A program made the position numbers and the translations under genes. The notes under the pieces are model-generated. The model saw nothing but the letters and a program-made list of their open reading frames with translations. It searched no databases and had not been told where the DNA came from. Of a DNA stretch of 64,000 nt, positions 1 through 8,057 are shown in pieces (position 1 is the stretch's first letter; each line of letters opens with the position of its first letter). This DNA comes from Wolbachia endosymbiont of Armadillidium arcangelii. Its GTDB lineage: Bacteria; Pseudomonadota; Alphaproteobacteria; Rickettsiales; Anaplasmataceae. Location: positions 310,001 to 374,000 of the forward strand of contig NZ_CP157942.1 of assembly GCF_040207875.1 (NCBI RefSeq), in the 5' to 3' direction.

Positions 1-215
1 GCTTGGACGAACCTTCAGATAACAAGATAGTTGATGTTTTTATGTGCAAATTACGTAAGAAACTTGAAAATGCAAATGATGGAATAAGCCACATAGAAAC
101 CGTTTGGGGCAGAGGATATGTTCTAAAAGAATACATTGACGATGAAGAATATTCTAATGCTATAGGCGAAAGTAGTAGTGGATATCAAACAGAACAAGTT
201 AAGGACAGTGCGTGA
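1..215 (+). CDS. ctrA: Cell-cycle response regulator CtrA, C-terminal end (partial, 5' end outside window)
   Basis: The frame is open from the window edge and ends in TGA at 213-215. The visible part is the end of an OmpR/PhoB-type winged-helix DNA-binding domain: the recognition-helix stretch DVFMCKLRKKL followed by the wing with the WGRGYVL motif. This spelling is characteristic of alphaproteobacterial CtrA. In the family, an N-terminal receiver domain with a phospho-acceptor Asp precedes this region; here it lies outside the window. The tail after VLKEY is acidic and Ser-rich and ends KDSA. The only in-window start-like codon (TTG at 3) is internal and not the true start. The identification rests on about 70 residues. 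Confidence 0.85.
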   Translation, partial: LDEPSDNKIVDVFMCKLRKKLENANDGISHIETVWGRGYVLKEYIDDEEYSNAIGESSSGYQTEQVKDSA

Positions 216-282
216 AATTATTTATTTATCCATTCATTAAAGCAGCAAAATAGGTAGACTAAGTAAGATAAAAATCAATCGT

Positions 283-477
283 AAAAGTGAGGTAACATGG
301 TTAATCTTTTAGAACTTTAGAAAGATTTACAACAAAAAATAAAAAAGTTGGAAGCGGAGCTAAAAAGTTAGAGGAAAAAAATAAGGCTTTAGAGATAAAG
401 AATGCTGAGTTAAAGGAAATAAAAAAGAGACAAGCCAAGAAGCAAAAGAAACATAAGTGGTCAAATTGAGCGTAAAG
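283..477 (+). pseudogene. Decayed transposase-like N-terminal fragment (coiled coil)
   Basis: A broken reading frame begins at an ATG near 297. With two stops and a frame change it encodes a Lys/Glu-rich coiled coil containing KIKKLEAEL and LEEKNKALEIKNAELKE. This resembles the N-terminal coiled coil of IS66-type transposases, but nothing catalytic remains. It abuts the left end of the IS4-like element at 478. The family assignment is tentative; the fact that it is broken is clear. Confidence 0.35.
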
Positions 478-1655
478 GGGAGTGTAAAATAAACCATAGG
501 CGTCAAGTTAAGGAAATAAAGGTATGAAAGAGATAGAATAATAAGTTCTCCCAGGTATACTTTTAGTGAGAGAACCAATGAATAAAATAACTTGCATCTC
601 AAAAAAGCTCAAAGAATTTTTTAATGAAAAAGCAGACAAAATCTCAATTACAACAAGGTTTATAATTGGATTTCAGATTTACTGAAGAAGCAGTGGAATT
701 TATGAAAAGAATGAATCTGTGGTTCTCTTTAAAAATATCTTGCAAGTTGATTGCAAAATTTTACAGCAATTAGGAAGCGTTAAATTATTGGATAGCAGTT
801 ACATTAGCATACCCGGTAGCATGGAAGATATGTACAAAGGATAGCTATAGAGATTGTGAGAGTAATACTAAATCAAGAATAAAGCTACAGTTAGTCTTTG
901 ATTACCTGAATCAAGCGCTAGATAAATTAAATTTAATGGAGGTCAGATCGAGGTTATAGGGATTATCTTGAACAGCCAATGATTTTTTGATTTTGGCTAC
1001 TTTGTGCCTAGTTCTTTTAAACAGATTGACGAAGCAGGTGCATATTTTGTAAGTCGTTGATACCAATATATATGATAAATCAAAAAATAGAGCTATTGGA
1101 GTATTTGGAAGGTCAATTATCTTCAGAAAAAGATTAGGAAAGGAAGTAAAAATTAGAGTAAGAATTATATGTCAAAAACTAACTGAGTATGGCCAGAAGA
1201 AGGAAAGCTAATAGATTAGCGAGATCACAAGGATATACATCCTCTACAAAAATTGTTAAACTGGTCAATACTAATTTCCAGAAAATAAAATTAGTGCTGA
1301 GCAACAGAGTAAGGTGGCAAATTATTTAAATTGTATAAAAGCCATATCAGACTTGATAAGCTACCGTGCAGAGTATTATGTGAACTATATGCTAAATTGT
1401 GCGCAATTCTTATATTTCACGGCATAGTTGGTTGCACAGAAATGAAAAAGAATACAGTTTAACAAAGGCATTCATTGAGCTAAAAAGGCGGGTTAGAGAG
1501 TTATTTTTAGCACTAAAGAATAAAGTTAATAGTTTGAAAACTTTTCTTAAAAAGCTTACTGTAATCTGGTCAAAGTTTTCTTTGAAAGACAGATATAGGA
1601 AGACCAGGGTATCTACTTTAAGCTCTCTACATTCCTTAACTTGACGCGTATGGTT
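478..1655 (+). mobile_element. Decayed IS4-like element, copy 1
   Basis: The left end begins at 478 with GGGAGTGTAAAATAAACC and continues CATAGGCGTCAAGTTAAG. An inverted match of the inner part lies at 1635-1654; the outermost right-hand bases are lost. The interior carries a transposase broken by many stops. Recognisable pieces are a RRRKANRLARSQGY block (about 1195-1240), a KLFKLYKSHIRLDKLP block (about 1325-1365) and the terminal stretch that starts at 1399. These match IS4-family signatures (the Y-(2)-R-type region followed by a LFKLYKSHI helix). A second copy lies in opposite orientation at 61364-62615. This copy lacks about 110 bp of the interior around 660 that the other copy keeps. 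Confidence 0.75.
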
Positions 1656-1661
1656 GGCTAG

Positions 1662-2156
1662 ACTTTGCCTAGGTTGACCAACTGTATTCTAAGCGCTTTT
1701 CTTGGCGCACACATAAAAACCCTGCTCAATGATAAGGGCAACTATTTACTGCACTCGTTTGTATTGTTCATCTATGGAGGCGTGCTTGGAGTTCTAACTA
1801 TTGAAGGAAACGTCACCATTCCTGCGCATTATCACGGTTCTGTAGTTGGTATTACTATAGCTTTCATGAATTTTATCTACTGGCTGTTACCAAAATTGGG
1901 CTGTAAAGAAATAAAAAGCTCCATAGCAAGATTACACATTTATGCATACAGTTTGGGACATTTTCTCCATATTACTGGCCTTGTTTGGCTTGGTGGATAT
2001 GGTGCCTTAAGAAAAGTTGCAGATCTGCCAAACATTTCATCAATGTTGGCACGTGCTTGTTTTATTACGGGTGGAGCTATATCAGTTATTGGTGGAATGT
2101 TATTCGTAATAATTGTGCTTTTACATCTGCTTGAAGGCAAAGCTCGTACTAACTGA
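1662..2156 (+). pseudogene. Heme-copper-oxidase subunit I-like membrane protein, 5'-truncated remnant
   Basis: About 163 residues are open from just after the IS4-like element to TGA at 2154-2156. A stop at 1659-1661 lies in frame upstream and the first possible start is TTG at 1665, so the N-terminal part is missing. Four hydrophobic segments are visible (about residues 28-48, 58-80, 92-112 and 128-155). The motif IPAHYHGSVVG resembles the His-containing helix of COX1-type subunits, and GHFLHITGLVWLGG is a second His-rich helix. Full-length subunit I has twelve helices, so this can only be a C-terminal fragment. Its 5' edge coincides with the IS right end, which suggests the insertion removed the rest. 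Another polytopic heme protein is possible. Confidence 0.5.
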
Positions 2157-2209
2157 CCCGTAGAAACAAAACTAAAAATTGGTATCCGTTCAGCAGAGTG
2201 GCAAAAAAG

Positions 2210-2264
2210 GACTGGATCCCAGACTGGGATGACATTATGGAAGTTGGAATGACAAGGAAAGAAG
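2210..2264. repeat. Wolbachia-type dispersed palindromic repeat
   Basis: The stretch CTGGATCCCAGACTGGGATGAC is an imperfect palindrome of the family seen again at about 6961, 23580, 26840, 32490 and 55763. A second degenerate half (TTGGAATGACAAG) follows at 2245. It lies in the gap upstream of radA. The gap from 2157 to 2531 otherwise shows only AT-rich sequence. Confidence 0.6.
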
Positions 2265-2531
2265 CACAGGTTTCAATTATTTACCGTACACCTGAACAGA
2301 TATAAAAGTTGCTTTACAAACTCCGCCAATCTACTTACCATAATAATCGATTGGCCAAGTAAGTTTTTCGTTTTTAATGACGGCTGGTCAAATCACAAAT
2401 TTGTGCAATTATTGTACATGGATTTAAAACTTATGAGAATTATTTTAACATTACAAGATTTGTAAGGCTCAGCGTTTAAATTTATTTCACCTATTTAGCT
2501 AATTTTTATTACAATTATAATTTTGACTTTT

Positions 2532-3875
2532 ATGAAGACTGTATACGTATGTCAGTTCTGCGGTCATAGTACTGGAAGATGGGTAGGAAGGTGCGTTGCA
2601 TGTGATAATTGGGATACGGTTGTCGAAGAAATAGTGCTAAAAACAGAAACGAGAAGTACATCTACCCCAAATCCAATAAAGGCATTATCAGATAGTGAAA
2701 TTATTACTCCGGATCGTTTTTTAACAGGAATAGAAGAATTAGATAGAGTTTTTGGTGGGGGTATCGTTCAGGGAGCTAGTATTTTAATTGGTGGTGAACC
2801 TGGAATTGGAAAATCTACTCTTTTGCTTAGGATTGCAGCTAATGTTGTACAACTTTCCTCTTTTGAATGTCTTTATGTGTCTGGCGAGGAATCTTTAGAG
2901 CAAGTGAGCCTTAGAGCAAAGCGTCTTAAGATAAACGAACCTAAAATTAAGCTTTTATCTACAGTGTCTTTAACTGATGTAGTAACAACAATAAGAAAAA
3001 ATAAAAGTATTAGGTTCTTAATAATTGATTCTATACAAACTATGTACGATAGCAAAGTCACATCAGCACCAGGAACTGTGACTCAAGTTCGCACCTGTGC
3101 TCATGAATTGACCGTTCTTGCAAAACAAGATGGTGTTTCTCTCTTGATAGTTGGCCATATAACGAAAGATGGACAAATAGCAGGACCTAAAACCCTGGAG
3201 CATATGGTAGATACAGTACTATATTTTGAGGGTGAAAATAGTAATCAATATCGCATTTTACGCACTATTAAAAATAGATTTGGCCCTGCAAATGAAATTG
3301 GTGTTTTTGAGATGTCTGAAGCAGGACTTGTGCCTGTTGATAATCCATCATCATTGTTTCTGATGGCCCATGACAGAGAAGTAGTTGGCAGCGCCGTATT
3401 TGCAGGAATTGAAGGTTCAAGACCAATTTTAATGGAAGTGCAAGCATTAATAGCAGGGACTAATATGGCAACTCCAAGAAGGGCAGTAGTTGGATGGGAT
3501 ATTAATAGATTGGCTATGATCATTGCAGTGCTAAATGCTCGTTGCAAGATGTTTTTGCATGATAAAGAAGTGTATCTAAATATCGCAGGAGGATTGAAAA
3601 TACAGGAACCATCGGCTGACCTTGCTGTTGCTGCTTCCCTTATTTCAAGTGTAGTAAATTTACCGCTGCCAGCTTCTTCAATAATCTGTGGCGAAGTTGC
3701 ACTTTCAGGAGAAATTAGGAATGTCTTGCATGCTGATCTCAGACTAAAAGAAGCACAAAAGTTAGGATTCAAAAAAGCAATTATGCCTAAAAATGGTAAT
3801 TACTCTTCTCGTGATATTGAGATAATCAAGCTTAGTCACGTAAGGGAATTAAGAGAAGTCTTTAATTACAATTAA
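2532..3875 (+). CDS. radA: DNA repair protein RadA/Sms
   Basis: RadA is a RecA-like hexameric ATPase that drives branch migration of recombination intermediates. The visible order is: an N-terminal C4 zinc finger (CQFC and CVAC, residues about 6-26); a RecA-like core with Walker A GGEPGIGKST; a Walker B region ending LIIDSIQ; the RadA signature KNRFG; and a C-terminal Lon-protease-like domain (about residues 270-445). At 447 residues it is the usual family length. ATG at 2532 is preferred over TTG at 2523 because it places the zinc finger at the standard distance from the start. The 3' end overlaps the convergent ftsY by 14 bp, so no separate terminator fits between them. Confidence 0.95.
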   Translation: MKTVYVCQFCGHSTGRWVGRCVACDNWDTVVEEIVLKTETRSTSTPNPIKALSDSEIITPDRFLTGIEELDRVFGGGIVQGASILIGGEPGIGKSTLLLRIAANVVQLSSFECLYVSGEESLEQVSLRAKRLKINEPKIKLLSTVSLTDVVTTIRKNKSIRFLIIDSIQTMYDSKVTSAPGTVTQVRTCAHELTVLAKQDGVSLLIVGHITKDGQIAGPKTLEHMVDTVLYFEGENSNQYRILRTIKNRFGPANEIGVFEMSEAGLVPVDNPSSLFLMAHDREVVGSAVFAGIEGSRPILMEVQALIAGTNMATPRRAVVGWDINRLAMIIAVLNARCKMFLHDKEVYLNIAGGLKIQEPSADLAVAASLISSVVNLPLPASSIICGEVALSGEIRNVLHADLRLKEAQKLGFKKAIMPKNGNYSSRDIEIIKLSHVRELREVFNYN

Positions 3876-4773
3876 ATAACGCTTCAGCAAACTCTTTACT
3901 AGTAAACTCCTTTAAGTCCTCTATACTTTCACCAATTCCTATAGCATGTAACTTTACCTTATAAGCTTCTGCAAGTCCAATTACTACTCCACCCTTAGCA
4001 GTGCCATCTAACTTTGTTACGATTAGCCCGGTAACATTGACCATCTTACTAAATGCCTCTAATTGGCCATAAGCATTTTGGCCGGTAGTTGCGTCAAGAA
4101 CTAAAATAACATCGTGAGGGGCAGTGTCATCCAATTTCTTTATCGTTCTATATATTTTTGATAACTCCTCCATAAGGTTTACATTATTTTGCAGTCTTCC
4201 TGCTGTGTCAATTAGAACAACATCAACGTTATCTTTCATAGCTTGACTTACAGCTCTATATGCCACACTCGCAGAATCGCTACCGTACTCTCCAGTAACG
4301 ATAGAACAACCAGAGCGTTCTGCCCAAATGTTTAATTGTTCACTAGCAGCAGCTCTAAATGTATCGCATGCAACAAGCATAACGGACTTTCCCATCTCCT
4401 TATATTTATATGCGAGCTTACCTATAGTTGTGGTTTTACCATTACCATTTACTCCACATACCATTATTATGTGTGGTTTTCTGTTTAAAATTAACGGTTG
4501 CACGACAGGGTTTAATATAGCTTCTATTTCGTTCATTAACTGCTGTGTGATGATATTATGCTCAACTTCCTTGTCAAATTTGATGCTTGCGAGCCTATCG
4601 ATAATCAACTTAGAAGTTTTATGACCAATATCCATGCTAATTAGCAATTCTTCTAGCTCATCCAAAAGCGACTGATCTAATTTTTTTTTGCCAGAAAAAA
4701 TACTTTTCACCCCGTCGCTAAAGCGAGAAGAAGTTTTTAACAAGCCTTTATAAAGATTACCAAATAAACTCAA
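3862..4773 (-). CDS. ftsY: Signal recognition particle receptor FtsY
   Basis: FtsY is the SRP GTPase that docks ribosome-nascent-chain-SRP complexes at the inner membrane. The N domain (about residues 1-95) is followed by the G domain with the P-loop GVNGNGKTTTIGKLA, the DTFRAAASEQL motif, DTAGRLQ and TKLDGTAKGG. The protein is 303 residues. It lacks the long acidic N-terminal A domain of E. coli FtsY, as is common in alphaproteobacteria. The start is TTG at 4773, supported by AAGGAG on the minus strand at about 4781-4786, seven bases upstream; no ATG is close. It is divergent from iscU and convergent with radA, overlapping the radA end. Confidence 0.95.
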   Translation of the reverse strand: MSLFGNLYKGLLKTSSRFSDGVKSIFSGKKKLDQSLLDELEELLISMDIGHKTSKLIIDRLASIKFDKEVEHNIITQQLMNEIEAILNPVVQPLILNRKPHIIMVCGVNGNGKTTTIGKLAYKYKEMGKSVMLVACDTFRAAASEQLNIWAERSGCSIVTGEYGSDSASVAYRAVSQAMKDNVDVVLIDTAGRLQNNVNLMEELSKIYRTIKKLDDTAPHDVILVLDATTGQNAYGQLEAFSKMVNVTGLIVTKLDGTAKGGVVIGLAEAYKVKLHAIGIGESIEDLKEFTSKEFAEALFNCN

Positions 4774-4832
4774 GGGAATACTCCTTTTAAAATTATAAAC
4801 TTAATTACAATATAAAGAATGACATGCACTAC

Positions 4833-4880
4833 GTGTATTTGTAAAGTTAAATACACTCACTTTTGTGTTATTCTGTGAGT
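4833..4880. promoter_or_regulatory. Paired inverted repeats in the ftsY-iscU divergent region
   Basis: GTGTATTT (4833-4840) and AAATACAC (4849-4856) form a perfect 8-bp inverted repeat with an 8-bp spacer. It partly overlaps a second one, ACTCAC (4855-4860) and GTGAGT (4875-4880). GTGTATTT recurs at 4899-4906, just upstream of the iscU promoter. Because ftsY and iscU are divergent, these are unlikely to be terminators and may be operator sites. No regulator is identified. Confidence 0.4.
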
Positions 4881-4909
4881 AAAATATACCGTTTGCTAGT
4901 GTATTTCAC

Positions 4910-4938
4910 TTTAGTTTTTAACCTAAATATGTTATAAT
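4910..4938 (+). promoter_or_regulatory. Candidate sigma-70 promoter of the isc operon
   Basis: A consensus -10 TATAAT sits at 4933-4938 with a weak -35-like TTTAGT at 4910-4915, spaced 17 bp. The predicted start of transcription near 4945 gives a leader of about 20 bases before iscU. Confidence 0.5.
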
Positions 4939-4965
4939 ATAAGGTAGTGGTTTATAGGTAATTTT

Positions 4966-5358
4966 ATGAGTTATAATGAAAAAATTTTAGATCATTACGA
5001 AAATCCAAGGAATGTTGGTTCTCTGGATAAAAATGATCCAAATGTTGGTACTGGCCTAGTTGGTGCACCATCGTGCGGTGATGTAATGAAATTGCAGATA
5101 AAGGTCAATGACAAAGGTGTTATTGAAGATGCAAAATTTAAAACTTTTGGTTGTGGTTCTGCCATTGCTTCAAGTTCCTTGTTAACAGAGATGATAAAAG
5201 GAAAAGCTATTGAAGATGTAACACAGATAAAGAATACTCAAATAGTGGAAGAGTTGTCTTTACCTCCAGTGAAGATACACTGTTCGGTGCTTGCTGAAGA
5301 TGCTATAAAGGCTGCTATTCATGACTATCAAAGCAAACAAAGTAAAGGTGGACATTGA
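4966..5358 (+). CDS. iscU: Fe-S cluster assembly scaffold IscU
   Basis: IscU is the scaffold on which IscS builds [2Fe-2S] clusters before HscA/HscB-driven transfer. At 130 residues it has the usual length. The three cluster cysteines are present: C37 in PSCGD with the conserved D39, C63 in FGCGSA, and C106 in IHCSV. LPPVK, the HscA-recognition peptide, is at about residues 99-103. It is the first gene of iscU-iscA-hscB-hscA, with a 10-bp gap to iscA. iscS, iscR and fdx, often in the same operon elsewhere, are not adjacent here. Transcription probably starts from the TATAAT promoter just upstream, next to inverted repeats that may be regulatory. Confidence 0.97.
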   Translation: MSYNEKILDHYENPRNVGSLDKNDPNVGTGLVGAPSCGDVMKLQIKVNDKGVIEDAKFKTFGCGSAIASSSLLTEMIKGKAIEDVTQIKNTQIVEELSLPPVKIHCSVLAEDAIKAAIHDYQSKQSKGGH

Positions 5359-5368
5359 GAACTAAAGC

Positions 5369-5773
5369 ATGAGTGAATATCAAGGAGTAAATGCTATAAA
5401 GAAAGATAAAAAACTTATCACTATAACTGCAAATGCAGTGGAGAGGATAAGGTATTTATTGGACCAAAAGAAGCATACTAACCTTGAGAAATCAGAAGAA
5501 GCAATAGGAATAAGAGTGCTAATTAAACAAAAAGGATGTTCTGGTTTAAAATATGATATTGAATATGCGTATGATACTCGTCCTTTAGAGTCGATAATTG
5601 AGGAAAACTGCAGTGATGACCAAAAAGTTAAAGTTTTGATCGATCCAAAATCCGTCATGTTTATTCTTGGCTCTGAAATGGATTATGTAGAAGAAAAATT
5701 TTCATCGGGTTTTGTTTTCAAAAATCCCAATGAAAAAGGAAAGTGTGGTTGTGGAGAGAGTTTTCATGTCTAG
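5369..5773 (+). CDS. iscA: A-type Fe-S carrier protein IscA (HesB family)
   Basis: A-type carriers accept or deliver Fe-S clusters or iron. The three invariant cysteines are C57 in KGCSG and C126/C128 in the terminal CGCGESF. The protein has 134 residues, about 25 longer than E. coli IscA because of an N-terminal extension and an insert around residues 37-45. It lies 10 bp after iscU, and its last 8 bases overlap the hscB start, which suggests translational coupling. Its position in the isc cluster favours IscA over the paralogs ErpA and SufA, but the sequence alone does not separate them. Confidence 0.92.
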   Translation: MSEYQGVNAIKKDKKLITITANAVERIRYLLDQKKHTNLEKSEEAIGIRVLIKQKGCSGLKYDIEYAYDTRPLESIIEENCSDDQKVKVLIDPKSVMFILGSEMDYVEEKFSSGFVFKNPNEKGKCGCGESFHV

Positions 5774-6224
5774 CAGCTATTTTACATTGTTTGAAATTGA
5801 ACCAACTTTCAATATCAGCTTTGATGAGTTAGAGAAAAAATATATTGAGCTAAGCAAAACTGATATAAATGAAAGGCAGTCCCAAAACATGGAAAATATT
5901 AACAGAGCTTATCAGATACTAAAGTCACCGCTAAAACGTGCCGAGCATTTGCTGGATTTTTTTGATGTGAAAAGCCAAAAGGACCACTTAAATTCTGAAA
6001 TATTAAGTGAATCAGTGGAAATAAGAGAGTATTTGCTGGACTGCGATGATCTACAATTTGCAAGCAGGATGATTGATGAAAAAATAAAAGGTTGCATTAA
6101 AAACCTAATTAACACTTTTGCTGTAAAGAATTTTGATGGAGCTGCTACACAAGTCTTAAGATTGAAATATTTATATAAGTCATTTGAGGAGGTGAAAAAG
6201 AATGCAACCAATTCAAATTTCTGA
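5766..6224 (+). CDS. hscB: Co-chaperone HscB with degenerate J-domain motif
   Basis: HscB brings IscU to the Hsp70 HscA and stimulates its ATPase through a J domain. This 152-residue protein keeps the HscB layout: a start like YFTLFEIEPTF, a J-domain-like region (residues about 5-65) with INRAYQILKSPLKRAEHLL, and a C-terminal three-helix IscU-binding domain. The start is ATG at 5766, inside the end of iscA; longer in-frame starts would add residues foreign to the family. The HPD triad that should follow YIELS is replaced by K31-T32-D33, so the His and Pro are missing. The gene overlaps hscA by 23 bp. Identity is supported by operon position as well as sequence. Confidence 0.9.
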   Translation: MSSSYFTLFEIEPTFNISFDELEKKYIELSKTDINERQSQNMENINRAYQILKSPLKRAEHLLDFFDVKSQKDHLNSEILSESVEIREYLLDCDDLQFASRMIDEKIKGCIKNLINTFAVKNFDGAATQVLRLKYLYKSFEEVKKNATNSNF

Positions 6225-8043
6225 ACCAAATTCAAGTGAAGTAGTTTTTGGTATAGATCTTGGTACTACCAATTCTTTGATTGCTATGGTAAATAAAGCT
6301 GGCAATGTGGAGATATTTAAAGATGAGCAGGGAAGAGAGCTACTGCCTTCTGTTATTTCGTATGAAAATAATACATTGAAAACTGGCTGTGACGTCGGTC
6401 AAAATGCAATCTACTCAATAAAGCGTTTAATGGGTGAAAGTGTTGAAGAATTAAATAAAGAAGGCCTCAATTTTGAAATAGATAACGAAAGTGAAAAAGT
6501 TATTAGAGTAAAATGCTCAGAGGAGAAGTATCTTACTCCTATTGAGATTTCTGCTGAAATATTAAAAGCTTTATGCAAGAGAGTAGAAAAATCTACAGGA
6601 ATAAAAGTAAAAAAAGCAGTTATTACTGTACCGGCTTACTTTGACGATTCAGCACGCAACGCAACTAAATATGCAGCAAAATTAGCTGGTATAGAAATTC
6701 TTCGTCTTGTCAATGAACCAACCGCTGCAGCGCTTTCTTATTCCATTGAAAAGAACAATAACAGTGGAATATATGCAGTTTATGACCTTGGTGGAGGAAC
6801 ATTTGATATTTCAATATTGAAATTACATCAAGGAGTGTTTCAAGTCCTTGCGGTTGGTGGTGATACCAAACTCGGCGGTGATGATTTTGATCACCTATTA
6901 AGTTCAATTGTACTTGATAAGTATAGAGAAAAAGTAGGTTTAAACAAAGAATGCTCTAGTGTCATCCCAGTGCTCCGACACTGGGATCCAGAAAGTTTGA
7001 TTACAAATGAACACACTAGAAAGTTATATAATAAGAACTGGATTCCAGTGTCAAGCACTGGAATGACAACACTTATTGAATCACGTATTGTAAAAGAATA
7101 CCTGAGCGAAAACACCGTAGGCACTTTTGAATTCAATATTAACGGTGAATTATTTGAATGTGAAATTACCAGAGAAGAATTTGAACAGGCAATAAGTCCT
7201 TTAGTTAATAAGACCATCAATATAGTCACTCGTACTGTAAACGATATAGATCTTAAAATTGATGATATAAAAGGAGTAATTTTGGTTGGTGGTGCAACTA
7301 GAACACCATTGGTTCAAAATTCACTAGTCAAGCTCTTTGGAAATAAAGTACTGAATGACGTGGATCCAGATAAAGCAGTTGCCATTGGGGCAGCTCTGCA
7401 AGCTCATGATTTGACTTCGAGCTCAAAAGATAGGAATATTCTCCTTGATGTTCTACCCTTATCACTTGGTATAGAAACTATGGGAGGCATAGTTGAAAAA
7501 ATCATACCAAGAAATACACCACTACCAGTTTCAGAGATAAAAGAGTTTACAACTTATGTTGATGGGCAACCAGCAATGAAAATTCACGTTTGTCAGGGAG
7601 AACGTGAAATGATAGAGGATAACAAATCTCTAGCGCAGTTTGAACTAAAAGGTATACCGCCACTGCCTGCAGGTTTAGCAAGAGTTGAAATAGAATTTAC
7701 AGTCAACATTGACGGCATATTGACTGTTACTGCGAGAGAAAAAACTACTCAAATTGAGCAAACAGTTGAAATAAAGTCAAGCTCTGGCTTAAGTGAAGAA
7801 GATATTCAGGATATGGTCAGCCAGTCAGTAAACAACTTTGATGAAGACATGAAGGCTCGTTCCCTTGCAGAGGCTAAAATTAACGGTAACAAGCTCATAC
7901 ATCTAGTTGAAAATGTTTCCACTGACCAAAAGTTGAAAATTTTATTACAGAACGCAAAAGACGCTTTACAGGGAAATGACTTAGACAACATTAATAATGC
8001 TATCGCTGAGTTAGAAAATTTTGCTTTAGAATTTGCGAATTAG
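6202..8043 (+). CDS. hscA: Fe-S assembly Hsp70 chaperone HscA
   Basis: HscA is the Hsp70 dedicated to IscU, binding its LPPVK peptide and driving cluster transfer. The nucleotide-binding domain shows FGIDLGTTNSLIA near residue 16, the AVITVPAYFDDSAR block, YDLGGGTFDIS and the VGGATRTP block. A substrate-binding domain and a helical lid follow (613 residues in all). A perfect AGGAGGTG ribosome-binding site at 6187-6194 fixes the ATG at 6202. The gene overlaps hscB by 23 bp and ends the operon. Residues about 253-290, encoded by 6960-7072, are an in-frame palindromic repeat insertion that is not part of the Hsp70 fold and falls in subdomain IIB of the ATPase domain. Confidence 0.96.
   Translation: MQPIQISEPNSSEVVFGIDLGTTNSLIAMVNKAGNVEIFKDEQGRELLPSVISYENNTLKTGCDVGQNAIYSIKRLMGESVEELNKEGLNFEIDNESEKVIRVKCSEEKYLTPIEISAEILKALCKRVEKSTGIKVKKAVITVPAYFDDSARNATKYAAKLAGIEILRLVNEPTAAALSYSIEKNNNSGIYAVYDLGGGTFDISILKLHQGVFQVLAVGGDTKLGGDDFDHLLSSIVLDKYREKVGLNKECSSVIPVLRHWDPESLITNEHTRKLYNKNWIPVSSTGMTTLIESRIVKEYLSENTVGTFEFNINGELFECEITREEFEQAISPLVNKTINIVTRTVNDIDLKIDDIKGVILVGGATRTPLVQNSLVKLFGNKVLNDVDPDKAVAIGAALQAHDLTSSSKDRNILLDVLPLSLGIETMGGIVEKIIPRNTPLPVSEIKEFTTYVDGQPAMKIHVCQGEREMIEDNKSLAQFELKGIPPLPAGLARVEIEFTVNIDGILTVTAREKTTQIEQTVEIKSSSGLSEEDIQDMVSQSVNNFDEDMKARSLAEAKINGNKLIHLVENVSTDQKLKILLQNAKDALQGNDLDNINNAIAELENFALEFAN
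6960..7072. repeat. Palindromic element inserted in frame in hscA
   Basis: The left arm GTCATCCCAGTGCTCCGACA is mirrored by GTGTCAAGCACTGGAATGAC at the right end, with a second GGGATCC/GGATTCC pair inside. The same repeat family occurs in intergenic DNA at about 2210, 23580, 26840, 32490 and 55763. Here it carries no stop in the hscA frame and adds about 37 codons. This parallels the coding palindromic elements described for Rickettsia and Wolbachia. Confidence 0.8.
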
Positions 8044-8057
8044 TAGACAGATAGAGT

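Noticed and set aside
2516..2521. TATAAT just before radA
   Set aside because: Only 11 bases before the ATG and without a -35; it would require a nearly leaderless transcript.
3245..3772. 175-codon frame on the minus strand inside radA
   Set aside because: It lies wholly antisense to a conserved gene, has no domain and no ribosome-binding site.
4792..4797. TATAAT on the minus strand before ftsY
   Set aside because: It would place the transcript start on top of the ribosome-binding site; no usable -35 is present.
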